From: Streptomyces dysideae
GTDB lineage: Bacteria > Actinomycetota > Actinomycetes > Streptomycetales > Streptomycetaceae
Reading direction: 5' to 3'
Assembly: GCF_001514305.1 (NCBI RefSeq)
Contig: NZ_KQ949125.1
Span: forward strand, 1 to 64,000
DNA length: 64,000 nucleotides
The position numbers were made by a program, and so were the translations under genes. Every line of letters begins with the position of its first letter. Positions within the stretch are counted from its first letter, which is position 1. Shown here in pieces: positions 49,307 through 58,500 of this stretch. Under the pieces are notes generated by a model. It ran no database searches and was not told where the DNA came from. It was given only the letters and a program-made list of their open reading frames with translations.

Positions 49307-50818
49307 ATGACGGATCACGCCGTTCGTCCAACGCGCCGGCATCGAAGGCCGTCAGGCCGACGGCGGCGCACCGCACTCGGTGCCCTGTTCGGCCTGCTAC
49401 TGGTCGGACTGTTCGTCGGCACTGGGCTGGCCCGCGACGGGGAGGACGCCACGCCCCGCGCCGAGCGAACGAGCTCCGCGGCGCTTCCTTTCGACCTGCC
49501 GACCGCCGATGTGCTGCGCGACAGCCCGCATCTGGTCTTCGCACACTACTTTCCGCCGTATCCGCTCTCTCTCGACAACCAGCCCGCAGAGCACGACTAC
49601 TACGCCCGCAACTACCTCACGCCGCAAGGCGAGCAGGGCAAGCACGCGGCCTACGGCGGACTGCTGCGTGACCGGCCGCTGCCCGTGCGGCCGTCCAGCG
49701 GCGACTGGCAACTCGCCAACCTGGAAAGGGAGGTGAGGACCGCCAGAGATGCCGGACTCGACGGATTCACCGTCGACATCCTTTCCCTCACCGGCACCAA
49801 CCGGCAGCGAGTCGACATGCTGCTGCGCGCGGCACAGCACGTCGACCCGGGTTTCCGGATCGTGCTGATGCCGGACATGACCTCCCTGCGCACCGACCCG
49901 CGCACCCTCGCCGACCAGTTGGCCCGGCTTGCCGCGTCCCCGTCCGCATACCGGCTTGCCGACGGACGCCTCGTGGTCTCCCCGTTCAAGGCCGAGGCCC
50001 AGGACCCCGACTGGTGGGGTCAAGTCATCGCGCGGCTGCGCGACCACGGCATCGGCACCGCGCTCGTCCCGGTCTTCCTGGACTTCCGCGCCAACGCCGA
50101 GAGGTTCGCGCCGATCAGCCACGCCTTCTCGTCCTGGGGCAACCGCAGTTACACACGCCAGGACAACGTTCCCGGCGACATCCAGCTCGCCCACTCCCTG
50201 GGAAAGAAGTGGATGCAGGCCGTGTCCGTGCAGGACGCCCGACCCAACCAGGGCATCTACGACGAGGCGGGCAACACCGCCACCCTGCGGTCGACCTGGA
50301 ACCACGCGATCTCCGACGGTGCGGACTGGGTGCAGCTCACCACCTGGAACGACTACTCGGAAGGCAGCCAGTTCGCCCCCTCACTGCACAACGGCCACAC
50401 ATACCTGGACATCTCCTCGTACTACCTCACCCGTTTCAAGACCGGGGCTTGGCCGCAGATCGTCCGCGACACCGTGTACGTCACCTCCCGCGTCCAGTTC
50501 ACGGACGCCGGCAGTGCCTCGCTCCAGCCCCGGCTGATGCGGCCGCGTCCGGGCACCGCGCCCCCGCGCGACCAGGTGGAGCTGCTCACCTTCCTGACCG
50601 CGCCCGCCACGGTCTCCGCGCGTGTGGGCACCGTGCCCCACACCTACCGTGCTCCCGCCGGCGCGTACGCCCAGCACCTGCCGCTGAGCCCCGGCCGCAC
50701 CGAGGCCGTCGTCCGACGCGCGGGGGATACCGTCGCCGCCGTCACGACCCGCATTCCGGCGCGGCGTACGGTCATCGTGCAGGATCTTCAGTACTACGCG
50801 GTCTCCAGCGGCCGGTGA
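49307..50818 (+). CDS. secreted glycoside hydrolase family 71/99-like protein
   Basis: A 503-aa exported or membrane-anchored protein with an Arg-rich start and one hydrophobic segment (LGALFGLLLVGLFVGTGLA, ~residues 24-42). The GH71-type barrel starts at LVFAHYFPPYPLS (~75-87) and includes DAGLDGFTVDILSL, IVLMPDMTSL, VSPFKAEAQDPDWW, VPVFLDFRAN and WVQLTTWNDYSEGSQF (~residues 343-358). GH71 enzymes are alpha-1,3-glucanases. In this position it may trim or remodel the exopolysaccharide. The C-terminal ~110 residues are a beta-rich domain without recognised motifs. ATG at 49307 follows GGAGGACACCC. Confidence 0.82.
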   Translation: MTDHAVRPTRRHRRPSGRRRRTALGALFGLLLVGLFVGTGLARDGEDATPRAERTSSAALPFDLPTADVLRDSPHLVFAHYFPPYPLSLDNQPAEHDYYARNYLTPQGEQGKHAAYGGLLRDRPLPVRPSSGDWQLANLEREVRTARDAGLDGFTVDILSLTGTNRQRVDMLLRAAQHVDPGFRIVLMPDMTSLRTDPRTLADQLARLAASPSAYRLADGRLVVSPFKAEAQDPDWWGQVIARLRDHGIGTALVPVFLDFRANAERFAPISHAFSSWGNRSYTRQDNVPGDIQLAHSLGKKWMQAVSVQDARPNQGIYDEAGNTATLRSTWNHAISDGADWVQLTTWNDYSEGSQFAPSLHNGHTYLDISSYYLTRFKTGAWPQIVRDTVYVTSRVQFTDAGSASLQPRLMRPRPGTAPPRDQVELLTFLTAPATVSARVGTVPHTYRAPAGAYAQHLPLSPGRTEAVVRRAGDTVAAVTTRIPARRTVIVQDLQYYAVSSGR

Positions 50819-50959
50819 CCCCCGCCGAACCCGCGGCAGCGGTGCGGCCGGATCCCCCGCGCGGCCGCAGACGATGTACAGAGCGGATCCGCAGGGACGG
50901 CCTCGTACGACGCCTCGCCCGCACACCGGAAGCGGCCGGCCCCTTGGTGGAGGCTGCGT

Positions 50960-52440
50960 GAAGGTCTCGCCGGTGGTGCCGGCGGAGTGCTGACGGACCG
51001 TCGCGGAGCGCTGGTCGACGGCGGTGAGGTGGTGGATGCGGGCGTAGTTGTTGACGCCCTGGCGGGACCGCCAGTACAGGGCGGCGAACAGCAGTTCCTT
51101 GCCGTTCTTGACGGCGAGGCAGCCGTTCTCCTCGTCGGCGAAGACGAAGTCGGGCTGGTCCCGGGCAGTCGGGATCCGGGCCGGGCGGGAGGCGAGGGAC
51201 TGGAATGCGTCCCAGTCGCGGGAGACGAGGCGGAGCCCGGCGAGACCGACGCGGGTCCAGCTGTTCTTCACGAGCAGGTCCAGCTGCCGGTAGAACTGCC
51301 CGTCGGCCACCATCTCCTGGGTCCAGCCGACGATGTCGGGGTCCCTGAAGACCGCCGCCGCCATCAGCGGGTGGAAGTCCCAGGCGGTGCGGGAGGCGCA
51401 GGGCGACCTCGCCGGGGTAGACCTCGTTGCGCCAGCCGATGACGGTCTCGATGCGCGAGACCTTGCCACCGGTCTCGTCGACGTCCACGACCCGGAACCG
51501 GCCGCGCGCCTTGGTGATCCGGATCATCTGCTCGCGCAGCTCGGGCGCTTCCCGGGTGTCGCGGCCGCGCGTGACGGACTCGTACATCATGACCAGCCAG
51601 TCGATGACCTCACCGTAGCTGCCCACATAGCCCAACTCGCGGGTCAGGCCGGCCTTGGTGACCTGGTGGTAGGTCTCGCCGAGCGGCCTGGTCGGGTTGC
51701 CGTCCGCGTCCTCCCTGCCGAGGTAGGGCTTCATGCCGAGCGACTGGTACATGTAGTCGCGGGCCTTCTCCTCCGGCAGCGCGAGGTCGGGGTCGAGGAG
51801 TCTGAGGCCGCGGTTGGCCTGGTAGATGCCGATGGCGCAGATCTGGGACTGGTTGGTGTAGTGCGGGAAGTGCTGCCGCCAGTAGTCGCGGCTGGACTTG
51901 AGCATGTCGACGTAGGCGGCGCGGCGCACCGGCTGCTCGGCGGTGTCGGCGCTCTTCGGCGGGGTGACGGTCAGGTCGTCGAACCAGGCGGTGCCGGGGC
52001 CGGACAGCCGCAGGTGCAACTCCACCTGGGTGGCGCCGGCGGGGGTGGGGAGGTCGAGGGAGACCTGTTCCCAGTCGTGGGTGCCGGTGGCGGCGAACTT
52101 GCGGTGGTCGCTGCCGACGAGTCTGGCGTCCGCGTCGAAGAACAGCGGGTCGATGTGGGCGCCGGTCCCGGTGACCCCGTCCGTCCTGATCCACGCCCCG
52201 TAGGTGTACGTGCCCTTCCCGACCCGCGTCTTGGGGTTCGAGTAGGTGAACATGTTGCCGCCGGACGCGGGCACCTGGAGCTTCAGCGAGGCGGAGCTGG
52301 TGCGCGAGACGGTGGTGTCCCGGGACCAGGTCGCGCCGGCGGTGTGACCCCAGCTGGGCGCCGGCCAGCCCATGGGGGTGTCGCCGCCCTCCTCGAAGTC
52401 CGCGTTGGAGATCTCGAACAGTGAGCCGGTGACCTTCTGG
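50960..52440 (-). pseudogene. remnant of a large secreted carbohydrate-active-like protein (truncated, frameshifted)
   Basis: On the minus strand a coherent protein sequence runs from about 52430 (SNADFEEGGDTPMGWP) through a carbohydrate-binding jelly-roll domain (GGNMFTYSNPKTRV...WFDDLTVTPP) into an alpha-helical part (MLKSSRDYWRQHFPHYTNQ, MYQSLGMKPYLGRED). Near 51375-51405 the meaning jumps to another frame (TAWDFHPLMAAAVFRDPDI...FYRQLDLLVKNSW...FADEENGCLAV). The N-terminus with any signal peptide is missing: the sequence is cut at about 52440, where the histidine-kinase fragment starts on the other strand. Neither end has proper start or stop signals. The parent family is not one I can name with confidence; lyase- or heparinase-like helical enzymes have similar architecture. 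Confidence 0.7.
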
Positions 52441-52457
52441 TCGAGGCGGTCGCCGAG

Positions 52458-53248
52458 GTGCTCCCACTGCTGATCCTGGTCCCGATGGCCGTGGCCGCCG
52501 TCGGCCTGCGTACCTGGAAACTCCGGACCGACGAGGGCCGCACCCGGCTCTCCGCCCTGGAACGCGAACAGGTCGAGGCGCTGCGCCGGGCCGTCGAGCA
52601 CGAGCGGGCCAGGATCGCCCGCGAACTGCACGACGTCGTCACGCACAACGTCAGCGTGATGATCATCCAGGCGGGCGCCGCCCGCAAGATCATGAAAGCC
52701 TCCCCCGAGGAGGCTGGCGAGGCGCTGCTCGCCGTCGAGGCGGGCGGGCGGCCATGACCGAGCTGCGCCACGTGATGGGACTGCTCACCATGGCCGACGA
52801 GGGCGAGGGGACGGACGGAGGTGCGGACCTGGCCGACACGGCGGCGGAGCTGGCCCCGCAACCCGGCCTGGACCAGCTGGAAACGCTGGTCGGACGGGTC
52901 CGGGACACCGGACTGCCCGTCGACCTGACCGTGACCGGCCCGCCCCGTCCCCTCCCGCCCGGCCTCGAACTCGCCGCCTACCGCGTGGTCCAGGAAGCCC
53001 TGACCAACACCGTGAAGCACGCGTCCGGCGCCACCGCCGCCGTGACCGTGGAATACGCCCCGGAACGGCTCCGGGTGGAAGTCACCGACACCGGTGGACA
53101 CCCGGGCGCGGGCGTGGCCGCCGGAAGCGGCCGGGGCCTGATCGGCCTGCGCGAGCGCCTCGCCGTCTACGACGGAACTCTGAACACCGGCCGGCGTCTG
53201 ACCGGCGGCTACCGTGTGGAAGCCCTGATCCCCTTGGAGACACCGTGA
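52458..53248 (+). pseudogene. NarL-type sensor histidine kinase remnant (5'-truncated, frameshifted)
   Basis: The first piece (to 52757) begins in the last transmembrane helix (LLILVPMAVAAVGLRTW), then has the HisKA_3 phospho-acceptor motif ARIARELHDVVTHNVSVMI. In GGCGGGCGGGCGGCC the frame is lost; the second piece (52754-53248) continues with MTELRHVMGLL and the HATPase domain (VVQEALTNTVKHA, GRGLIGLRERL). The two pieces overlap as ATGA, but the break falls in the middle of one conserved domain, so it is a frameshift rather than two genes. The sensor and most membrane helices are gone. Confidence 0.8.
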
Positions 53249-53398
53249 CCGAGCCGCTGCGGGTGCTCCTCGCCGACGACCCTGGTCCGTACCGGATTCC
53301 GGTTGATCCTCGGCGCCGACGGCATCGACGTCGTCGCCGAGGCGACCAACGGGACCGGCGCACGCGAGGCCGCCGGGCAGTCCACCGAGCAGACGTAG
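53245..53398 (+). pseudogene. NarL-type response regulator remnant
   Basis: GTG at 53245 starts VTEPLRVLLADD, the receiver-domain start, coupled to the kinase stop. Within 15 codons the frame shifts: another frame reads LVRTGFRLILGADGIDVVAEATNG and ends at TAG 53396-53398, before the phosphorylated aspartate. About 80% of a normal response regulator, including the DNA-binding domain, is absent. It confirms that the whole two-component system is dead here. From 53399 to 53587 I see nothing codable. Confidence 0.75.
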
Positions 53399-53587
53399 AC
53401 CGAAGCCGACACTTGGAATCAGCAGACCTGCGCCTGTCCGGTAGTTCACGCCTCCGAACTGCAGTCGGCAGCGCGCCGGCGCAGGTCGGCGACCCGTACC
53501 CGCCGTACCACCCCCGCAGCCACCTCCCCAGCCCCACGGCTCCCAACCCCGCAACCCCCAGCGCTGCGCCCGTGGTCTGATGCCTCC

Positions 53588-53899
53588 ATGCGTCTTGAGC
53601 ACTGCGTGACCAGAAACCACATCGACGTGTGGCATGAACGTGTGCTGCCGCCAGGGTCCGTGCGGCTCACGTTCTGGACGGTTCTACGTGGCTCGCTCTT
53701 GCCGATCCTGGTCTGGGTCGGCGTCACGTGCTTCGCGTACTTCGTCTACAAGCCGGTGCTAGCGATGGTCATAGGCGGGCTCTTCGCGATTTCCTTCCTT
53801 GTGGGGTTCGCCCTCCGCCGCAAGGCAAGGCACTCGGTCCGGTGCAGCCTGTACGGAGCGGTGGGAGGAGTATTCGACAAGTCGATGGCAGGGTTCTGA
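53588..53899 (+). CDS. small membrane protein of unknown function
   Basis: A 103-aa protein with two hydrophobic segments (PILVWVGVTCFAYFVY, residues ~38-53, and VIGGLFAISFLVGFAL, ~61-76) and a basic C-terminal tail. The N-terminal third is soluble (HIDVWHERVLPPGSVRL). No family recognised. ATG at 53588 follows GATGCCTCC, a weak ribosome-binding site. It lies in the gene-poor stretch after the pseudogenes. Confidence 0.5.
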   Translation: MRLEHCVTRNHIDVWHERVLPPGSVRLTFWTVLRGSLLPILVWVGVTCFAYFVYKPVLAMVIGGLFAISFLVGFALRRKARHSVRCSLYGAVGGVFDKSMAGF

Positions 53900-54035
53900 G
53901 GCGTCGCGGCTGAGGCGGCCCGTCGTTGTTTCGGGCGTGTTGACCGACGCTCAACGGGCCAGGATCGAGCCGCCGCAGCACGCGGCCGGAGCCCGCAAAA
54001 AGAGGCCACTGTCCGTCAGCACCACCGTCCCTGTT

Positions 54036-54070
54036 AGGGGCGCGGGGAACTGCGCGACCAGCCCCCACCG
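54036..54070. repeat. Streptomyces-type dispersed intergenic palindromic repeat
   Basis: The string GGGGCGCGGGGAACTGCGCG followed by ACCAGCCCCC has GGGGC/GCCCC outer arms and GCG/CGC inner pairing. I recall near-identical sequences as a frequent intergenic repeat in Streptomyces genomes; copy number here cannot be checked. It lies between the small membrane protein (plus) and the MarR gene stop (minus). Confidence 0.5.
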
Positions 54071-54108
54071 GGCCCGCACTCAAATCACCGCGGCCCCCAG
54101 CGGAGCGC

Positions 54109-54609
54109 TCAGCGCTCCTCCGCAAGCCCCGGCAGCAGCCCACACAGCGCCGCCCTCTGATCCGGCCCCATGAACCGGACCAGCGACTCCTTGACCGTCT
54201 CCGCGAGGGCGTCGGACGCCTCCGTCAGCAGGCGGCGGGCCTTGTCGGTGAGGGCGACCTCGATGCCCCGCTTGTCGCCGCACGCCGACTTGCGGGTGAC
54301 CAGGCCGGCGTGCTGGAGGCAGGCGATCTGGTAGGTGAGGCGGGTCTTGGGGCGGCCCAGGAGCTCGGCGATCCGGGACATGCGCAGGCTGCCCGTCCCG
54401 CCGGGCTGCTCGGCGAGCAGGCACAGGACCAGGAACTCGTCGTGGGAGACGTCCAGCCGCTCCTTCACGACCGCACGCAGTCGCTGCTCCGCGGCCCCCG
54501 TCGCGGCCAGCAGGAGCATCCAGCCGCGCAGCTCGGGCGGCAGCAGTCCGCCGCCCTGCGCGGAGGGGCATTCGGGCTGGTCGGTGAGGGGTTCGTCGTC
54601 GGCGGCCAT
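54109..54609 (-). CDS. MarR-family transcriptional regulator
   Basis: A 166-aa winged-helix dimeric repressor. The helix-turn-helix is LRMSRIAELLGRPKTRLTYQIACLQ, split over residues ~75-100, followed by the wing GLVTRKSACGDKRGIEVALTDKA. The central helix carries DVSHDEFLVLCLLAEQ. ATG at 54607-54609. It is divergent from the YceI gene with a 126-bp gap containing palindromes, the usual arrangement for a MarR repressor that controls itself and the adjacent gene. Confidence 0.9.
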   Translation of the reverse strand: MAADDEPLTDQPECPSAQGGGLLPPELRGWMLLLAATGAAEQRLRAVVKERLDVSHDEFLVLCLLAEQPGGTGSLRMSRIAELLGRPKTRLTYQIACLQHAGLVTRKSACGDKRGIEVALTDKARRLLTEASDALAETVKESLVRFMGPDQRAALCGLLPGLAEER

Positions 54610-54735
54610 GGGGCCGAGTCTACCCGTTGTCCAATTTTGGACGGAAGGGTTGTTCAGATTTGGATTATGGGCTAGCGTTCGGTCATCCCCAAGGGTCATC
54701 CAAATTTGAAGCACATGTATGGCAGGAGAAGGATC
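54610..54735. promoter_or_regulatory. divergent operator region of the MarR/YceI pair
   Basis: Contains TCCAA-TT-TTGGA (54630-54641) near the MarR start and TCCAAATTTGA (54699-54709) near the YceI start, plus a partial CAGATTTGGAT between (54656-54666). All share a TCCAAA/TTTGGA core, so they look like related binding sites for one dimeric protein, most likely the adjacent MarR regulator. Confidence 0.6.
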
Positions 54736-55257
54736 ATGACCGTCGCCGTGGAAACCGGACAGTGGCAGCTCGACACCACCACCACCTCCACCGTCGCCGT
54801 CCGGCACAAGACGATGTGGGGCCTGGTCACGGTGAAGGGCACCTTCGCCGCCGTCACCGGCCGGGGCGAGGTGCGCCCCGACGGGTCCGCCGTCGGCACC
54901 ATCACCCTGGACGTCGCCTCGTTCGACACCGGCCACGCCAAGCGGGACGTGCACCTGCGCTCCGCCGACTTCTTCGACGCCGACAACCACCCCGAGATCA
55001 CCTTCGCGGTCCGCAGCGCCGAACTCCGTGACGGCGACGCCGTCCACGTCGTCGGCCAGCTCACCGCCCGCGGCGTCAGCAGGCCCCTGTCCTTCACCGG
55101 CCGCCTGGTCGGCGCGGACGCCGACGCGATCACGCTGGACGCCGAATTCTCCGTGGACCGCGAGCAGTTCGGCATGGGCTGGAACCAGCTCGGCATGATG
55201 CGCGGCCTCGCCACGGTGGCCACCACGCTCCGCTTCACACGGGCGGCGGCAGCCTGA
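54736..55257 (+). CDS. YceI family protein
   Basis: A 173-aa lipocalin-like beta-barrel of the YceI family, which binds isoprenoid-type lipids. Typical sequence: QWQLDTTTTSTVAVRHKTM at the start, TVKGTFAAVTGRGEV, SFDTGHAKRDVHLRSADFFD (~residues 55-74), HPEITFAVRS and LTARGVSRPLSF. No signal peptide, so it should be cytoplasmic, as for many Streptomyces homologues. ATG at 54736 follows AGGAGAAGGATC. Likely regulated by the divergent MarR protein. Confidence 0.92.
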   Translation: MTVAVETGQWQLDTTTTSTVAVRHKTMWGLVTVKGTFAAVTGRGEVRPDGSAVGTITLDVASFDTGHAKRDVHLRSADFFDADNHPEITFAVRSAELRDGDAVHVVGQLTARGVSRPLSFTGRLVGADADAITLDAEFSVDREQFGMGWNQLGMMRGLATVATTLRFTRAAAA

Positions 55258-55507
55258 CGTCGGCGCGCGACAGCGTCTGCGGTACGGCTGTGAAGGCGCG
55301 CAGCCGGATCCGTACGCCCGGCCGGGGGAGTCCGAACCTCCCGGAGGGCGGCCGGAGTTCACAGCGCGCCGACGTGTGCGCGGGGAGCGTCGCCGCGCCC
55401 CGCACGATCGTCCAGTACGGGTTCATGCCCTGTCCCGTGGTGAGCGTGAAGTGCGGAGCGACGGCGGCGCTGTCCGTGTTGGTGCGAGGCCGGTAGGAAG
55501 CGCTCAC
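55235..55507 (-). other. unrecognised ORF or gene remnant between YceI and nitrate reductase
   Basis: An open frame of 90 codons (GTG 55507) reading VSASYRPRTN and ending LSRADVRLPPPV. It has plausible beta-strand composition (APHFTLTTGQGMNPYWTIVRG) but no good ribosome-binding site, and it overlaps the end of the YceI gene by 23 bp. It could be the C-terminal remnant of a lost gene or chance. No homologue is recognised. Confidence 0.25.
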
Positions 55508-55525
55508 GGCAGGGCAGTTGCTACG

Positions 55526-58500
55526 TCAGTACACATCCCGTACGTAACGCTTCGCCGCCGCCAGCTGCTTCACCCACGCCGACGCCGATGCCTCCGCCAG
55601 CCCGCCGTGCGCGACCGCGATGTCCCGCAGGGCCCGGTCCACGTCCTTGGCCATACGGGAGGCGTCGCCGCAGACGTAGAAGTGGGCGCCGTCCTGCAGC
55701 CAGCGCCACAGCTCGGGGCCGTGCTCGCGCATCCGGTCCTGGACGTACACCTTGTTGCGCTGGTCCCGGGAGAAGGCGGTGTCGAGGCGGTCGAGCGTGC
55801 CCTCGCCGAGCAGCGCGGTCAGTTCGTCCTCGTAGTAGAAGTCGGTGGCGCGGTGCTGCTCCCCGAAGAACAGCCAGTTGGGCGCCTCGTGGCCGAGAGC
55901 GCGCCGCTCCTCCAGGAACCCGACGAAGGGCGCGACCCCCGTTCCCGGCCCGACCATCACCATCGGCGTCGAGGCGTCGGCGGGCGGGCGGAAGTGCGGC
56001 GACCGCTGCACGAAGACCGGCACCTCGGTGTCCGGCTCGGCGTCGGCCAGGAAGGGCGAGCAGACACCGCCGCGCGGACGGCCGTGCAGGTTCTCGTAGC
56101 GCACGACGGACACGGTCAGCGAGACGCGGTGCGGGTCGACGAGCGGGCTGGACGATATGGAGTACAGGCGCGGTTGCAGCCGCTTGAGCACCTCGGCCCA
56201 CTCGCCGGCCGAGGCCCGCACCGGATGCTCCGCGAGCACGTCCACCGCCTGCCGTCCCCAACTCCACTGAGCCAGCCCGTCCTTGTTGTCGGGCCGCAGC
56301 AGTCGGCGCAACTCCCGGTCGTCGCGGACGCGTTCGCCGACGAAGCGGAGCAGATCCGGGGTGATCTTCGTGATGTCGAGATGCCGGTGCAGCGCCTCGG
56401 CGAAGGAGACATCACCAACTCCCTCGACCTGAACGGCGGTTGAGCCGTCGACGCCGGTCGCGGACAGCCACTCCTGCACCAGCGCGGGCGAGTTGACCGG
56501 CCGTACGCCGAGTGCGTCGCCCGCCTCGTAGGTCAGCGGGGTCCCGGTCGTGTCGAAGGTGAAGCGCCGGACCTCCTTGTCCGCGCCGGGCAGGCTGAGC
56601 AGCCGGTTGCCGACCAGGCGGGCGGCGGTGGGGGCGGGCTTGGCGGCGCGGGCGGGCTTCTTCGGCGCCGCCTCCGTCCTGCTGCCCAGCGCGCCGAGCA
56701 CCTGGTCCAGCCAGGCGTCGGCCGACGGCTCGTAGTCCGGCTCGCAGTCGGTACGCGGCGCGAGCCGCACCGCGCCCAGCTCGTCGAGGCGTGTGTCGAG
56801 CCGCCGCCCGTGCCCGCAGAAGTCGTCGTACGAGGAGTCGCCGAACGCGAGGACGGCGTACCGCACCCCGTCCAGGCGTGGCGCCTCCTCCCCGGCGAGC
56901 GTCTCCCAGAACCCGGTGCCGTTGTCGGGCGCGTCCCCGTCGCCGAAGGTGCTGGTGATCAGCAGCAGGTCGGCGCCGGTCGGCAGGGTGCCCGGGTCGG
57001 CGTTGTCCATGCCGACGAGCGTGGCACGGTGCCCGCCGGCCGACAGCCGGTCGGCGACGGCGCCCGCGAACTCCTCGGCGTTCCCGGTCTGCGAGGCCCA
57101 CAGGACGACCACCTCACGGCCGTGCTGCGGACGGGGTTCGGCCGCCGTCCGCGAGTACATGCCGGCCAGGACGCCGTTGACCCACATCGCGTGCTCGGGG
57201 CTGAAGGGCGCGTCCGGCGGGAGGACCGGGACGCCCGGGGCGCCGGAGTCGAGGCCGGCGAGGAAGCCGGTCAGATAGAGGCGTTCCTGCGAGGTCAGGA
57301 CGGGCGGCGGGGTGGGGTCGAGCCCGAAGGGGTTGGCGCCGCCGGGGGTGACGGTGGTCGGGACGAGCACCTCCGGCGCGGCCGTCACCGGCTCCGCGAC
57401 CTTGGTCAGGGCCACCGCGCACACCTTGAACTCCGGCTGGAAGGACACTGGATCCACCGCGTCGCTCGTCACGGCGTTGACACTCAGATACTCACCGAAC
57501 AGGTCGTTCCAGTGGAACGGCGCGAAACAGCCCCCCGGCCGCACCCGGTCCGTCACCACCGCCGGCAGCACCGCCCGCCCCCGCCGCGAGGCGACCTCCA
57601 CCCGATCCCCGTCGGCGATCCCCAGCTCACGCGCGTCGTCCGGATGCACCTCCACGAACGGCCCGGAGTTCAGCTTGTTGAGCTTGGCGACCCTGCCCGT
57701 CTTCGTCAGCGTGTGCCACTGGTGCTGCACCCGGCCGGTGTTCAGTACGAAGGGATAGTCGTCGTCCGGCATCTCGGCGGCGGGCATGTGCGGCCGCGCG
57801 TGGAAGACGGCACGCCCACCGGCGGTCGGGAACCGCAGCCCGTCGCCGCTGACGTACCGGATCGGATTGCGCTCTGGCCCGTCCACGTCGGCGGCCGGCC
57901 ACTGCACGGGCGTGGACCGCAGCCGCTCGTAGGTCACGCCGCGCAGATCCCACTCCGTGACGGGGTTCCAGGCCCGCCGAATCTCCTCGAAGATCTCCTC
58001 GGCGCTGTCGTACGAGAACCCCTTCTCGTACCCCATCGCACACGCGACGGCCGCGATGATCCGCCAGTCCGCCATCGCCTCGCCGGGCGGGTCGGCCACC
58101 GGCCGGGTCAGCGTGAGGCTGCGCTCGCTGTTGACGAAGACGCCCTCGCCCTCGGTCCACAGGGCGCCGGGCAGCACGACGTCGGCGTACGCGTTGGTCT
58201 CGGTCTCGCCGAAGACGTCCTGCGTGACAACGAACTCCGCCGCCTCCAGCCCCTCGATGACGGTACGGCGGTTGGCGACCGAGGCGACGGGGTTGGTGCA
58301 GATGATCCAGCAGGCCTTGATGTCGCCGTCGGCCATCTTCTGGAACATCTCGACGGTGCCCTTGCCGACGCCGTCGGCGCGGATGGTCCCCGGCGCCAGT
58401 TCCCACAGCTCCTCGACGAAGGCCCGCTCGGCGTCCACGAGCACGGACCGCTGCCCCGGCAGCCCCGGCCCCATGTACCCCATCTCGCGCCCGCCCATGG

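Noticed and set aside
52754..52757. ATGA overlap between the two histidine-kinase pieces as translational coupling of two genes
   Set aside because: The break falls between HisKA_3 and HATPase regions of one domain unit, in a slippery GGCGGGCGGGCGG run, so a frameshift in one gene is simpler.
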